Shown: positions 63,270 through 64,000 of the stretch, one piece after another
Layout: the number at the start of each line of letters is the position of its first letter
Position numbering within the stretch: the first letter of the stretch is position 1
The notes under the pieces: model-generated
The model's database searches: none
What the model was told of the DNA's origin: nothing
Seen by the model: the letters and a program-made list of their open reading frames with translations, nothing else
Assembly: GCA_016859345.1 (NCBI GenBank)
Contig: CM029123.1
Location: forward strand, 4,673,501-4,737,500
Length of the DNA: 64,000 nt
Direction: 5' to 3'
Origin: Istiophorus platypterus
Lineage: Eukaryota; Chordata; Actinopteri; Istiophoriformes; Istiophoridae
Position numbers and translations under genes: made by a program

Positions 63270-63605
63270 TTCTACCTATAATCTGATGTTGTGCAGAGAG
63301 GCGGGATCGGCCTCACTTCCCCCAGGGTGATTTATGATTGAGGACATGCTAATAAAAATATCAAAACAATCTGAGCTCTGGTGGGGAAGATACCGGTCCG
63401 CTACGTACATCATGCTCGACAGGCCTGTGCAGGGAATCGCCTGCGCGGTGATATTATGCCCGTATGGATGCCCCATTGCCCTGATCTCGAATAGAATACA
63501 CAGCTGTTGTTTGTATTTTGGAGGGTCAGTGGGGGATGCACTGCTCACACAAGGTGACATTTACGTGAACATGCTCCTCCCAGCTCGATAGGTGAGCCAT
63601 CTTGA
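63270..63605. promoter_or_regulatory. Strong candidate conserved non-coding element
   Basis: This is unique sequence with GGTGATTTATGATTGAGG, ACATGCTAATAAAAATATC, GAAGATACCGGTCCGCTACG and ACACAGCTGTTGTTTG. Both strands are open for 85-94 codons with no domain and no splice signals, and CpG density is high for this window. The combination is typical of very constrained vertebrate non-coding elements. It is the best such candidate here. Confidence 0.45.
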
Positions 63606-64000
63606 AATCATGGTCCAAAAGGAGAAGTCAGGAAAGGTTCTCCCTCTTTAAAATCCTATGCCAAAGCTCACATGAGTTAAATTTAATTTGCAGCTACATG
63701 GGTCACTTGCCCTTTGAAAAGAGCACAGTGTGCTATCATATTACACCCAGTGGCACAGGATTGAGGAACATTCTGCCCTTACTGGATAAACTCCCTTTCA
63801 AACCTGCTCTCACTAAAGGATGCATATCCAAACCCACCAGAGAGACACATTCCAAATAGTTCATTAGAAGCCTAGAATGACTGGATGAAAAGATACAGCG
63901 CTGTGTTAACTTCGCACACCAAATTTTTTTTTACCCCCAGTCTCGCCATTGACGGATTTATATCGAGTATGGGTGTGGACACAGAGTAATTTAGTATGTG
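63605..64000. other. Non-coding right end of window
   Basis: This is mixed-composition sequence with an 85-codon open frame that lacks motifs and splice signals. Nothing can be recognised. Confidence 0.4.

Overview
This window looks like nuclear DNA from a percomorph (spiny-rayed) teleost fish. It is AT-rich and carries long (CA)n/(TG)n, (GATA)n and poly(A/T/G) tracts. No stretch of it shows dense bacterial-style coding. It also holds decayed copies of several interspersed repeats that I recognise from percomorph genomes: the 'cannot-miss' phrase about a drop in a trait of 'phenotype prediction' family with GTTAGCATGCTAACA, the CTTGCTCAAGGACAC family, the CATCCATT...GGGGCTGGAGCC family, and two non-LTR retrotransposon relics. 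These family matches come from memory and were not checked against a database.

The first 50 kb contain no gene that I can support. This part alternates between plain AT-rich DNA, repeats, and islands with a more even, unique, homeobox-site-like composition (ATTA/TAAT cores, few repeats, often open on both strands). Such islands are typical of conserved non-coding regulatory elements around developmental genes. Conservation cannot be proven from one sequence, so all of these are low-confidence calls. The most striking structure is an almost perfect tandem duplication of about 625 bp at 32979-34229. It copies one such island and is followed by a 25-base start of a third copy.

The only convincing protein-coding evidence is a pair of plus-strand exons, 50819-51024 and 57992-58214. 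They have good splice signals and compatible phase, and are separated by a 6967-bp intron. Together they encode the C-terminal part of an unidentified membrane protein: one clear membrane segment, a second hydrophobic stretch, then a hydrophilic tail and a stop. Upstream exons were not found, so the gene probably begins before this window or has its other exons hidden in the upstream 50 kb.

Relics include a minus-strand reverse transcriptase of the Rex1/L2 type (41640-42423), a minus-strand endonuclease region of an RTE-like element (30700-31400), and a short plus-strand fragment resembling the WD-repeat protein DCAF11/WDR23 with an in-frame stop (about 60520-60722). The right-hand end (61.9-63.6 kb) is GC-richer, holds few repeats and has the best candidates for deeply conserved regulatory elements. 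No rRNA, tRNA, CRISPR array or recognisable microRNA hairpin was seen.
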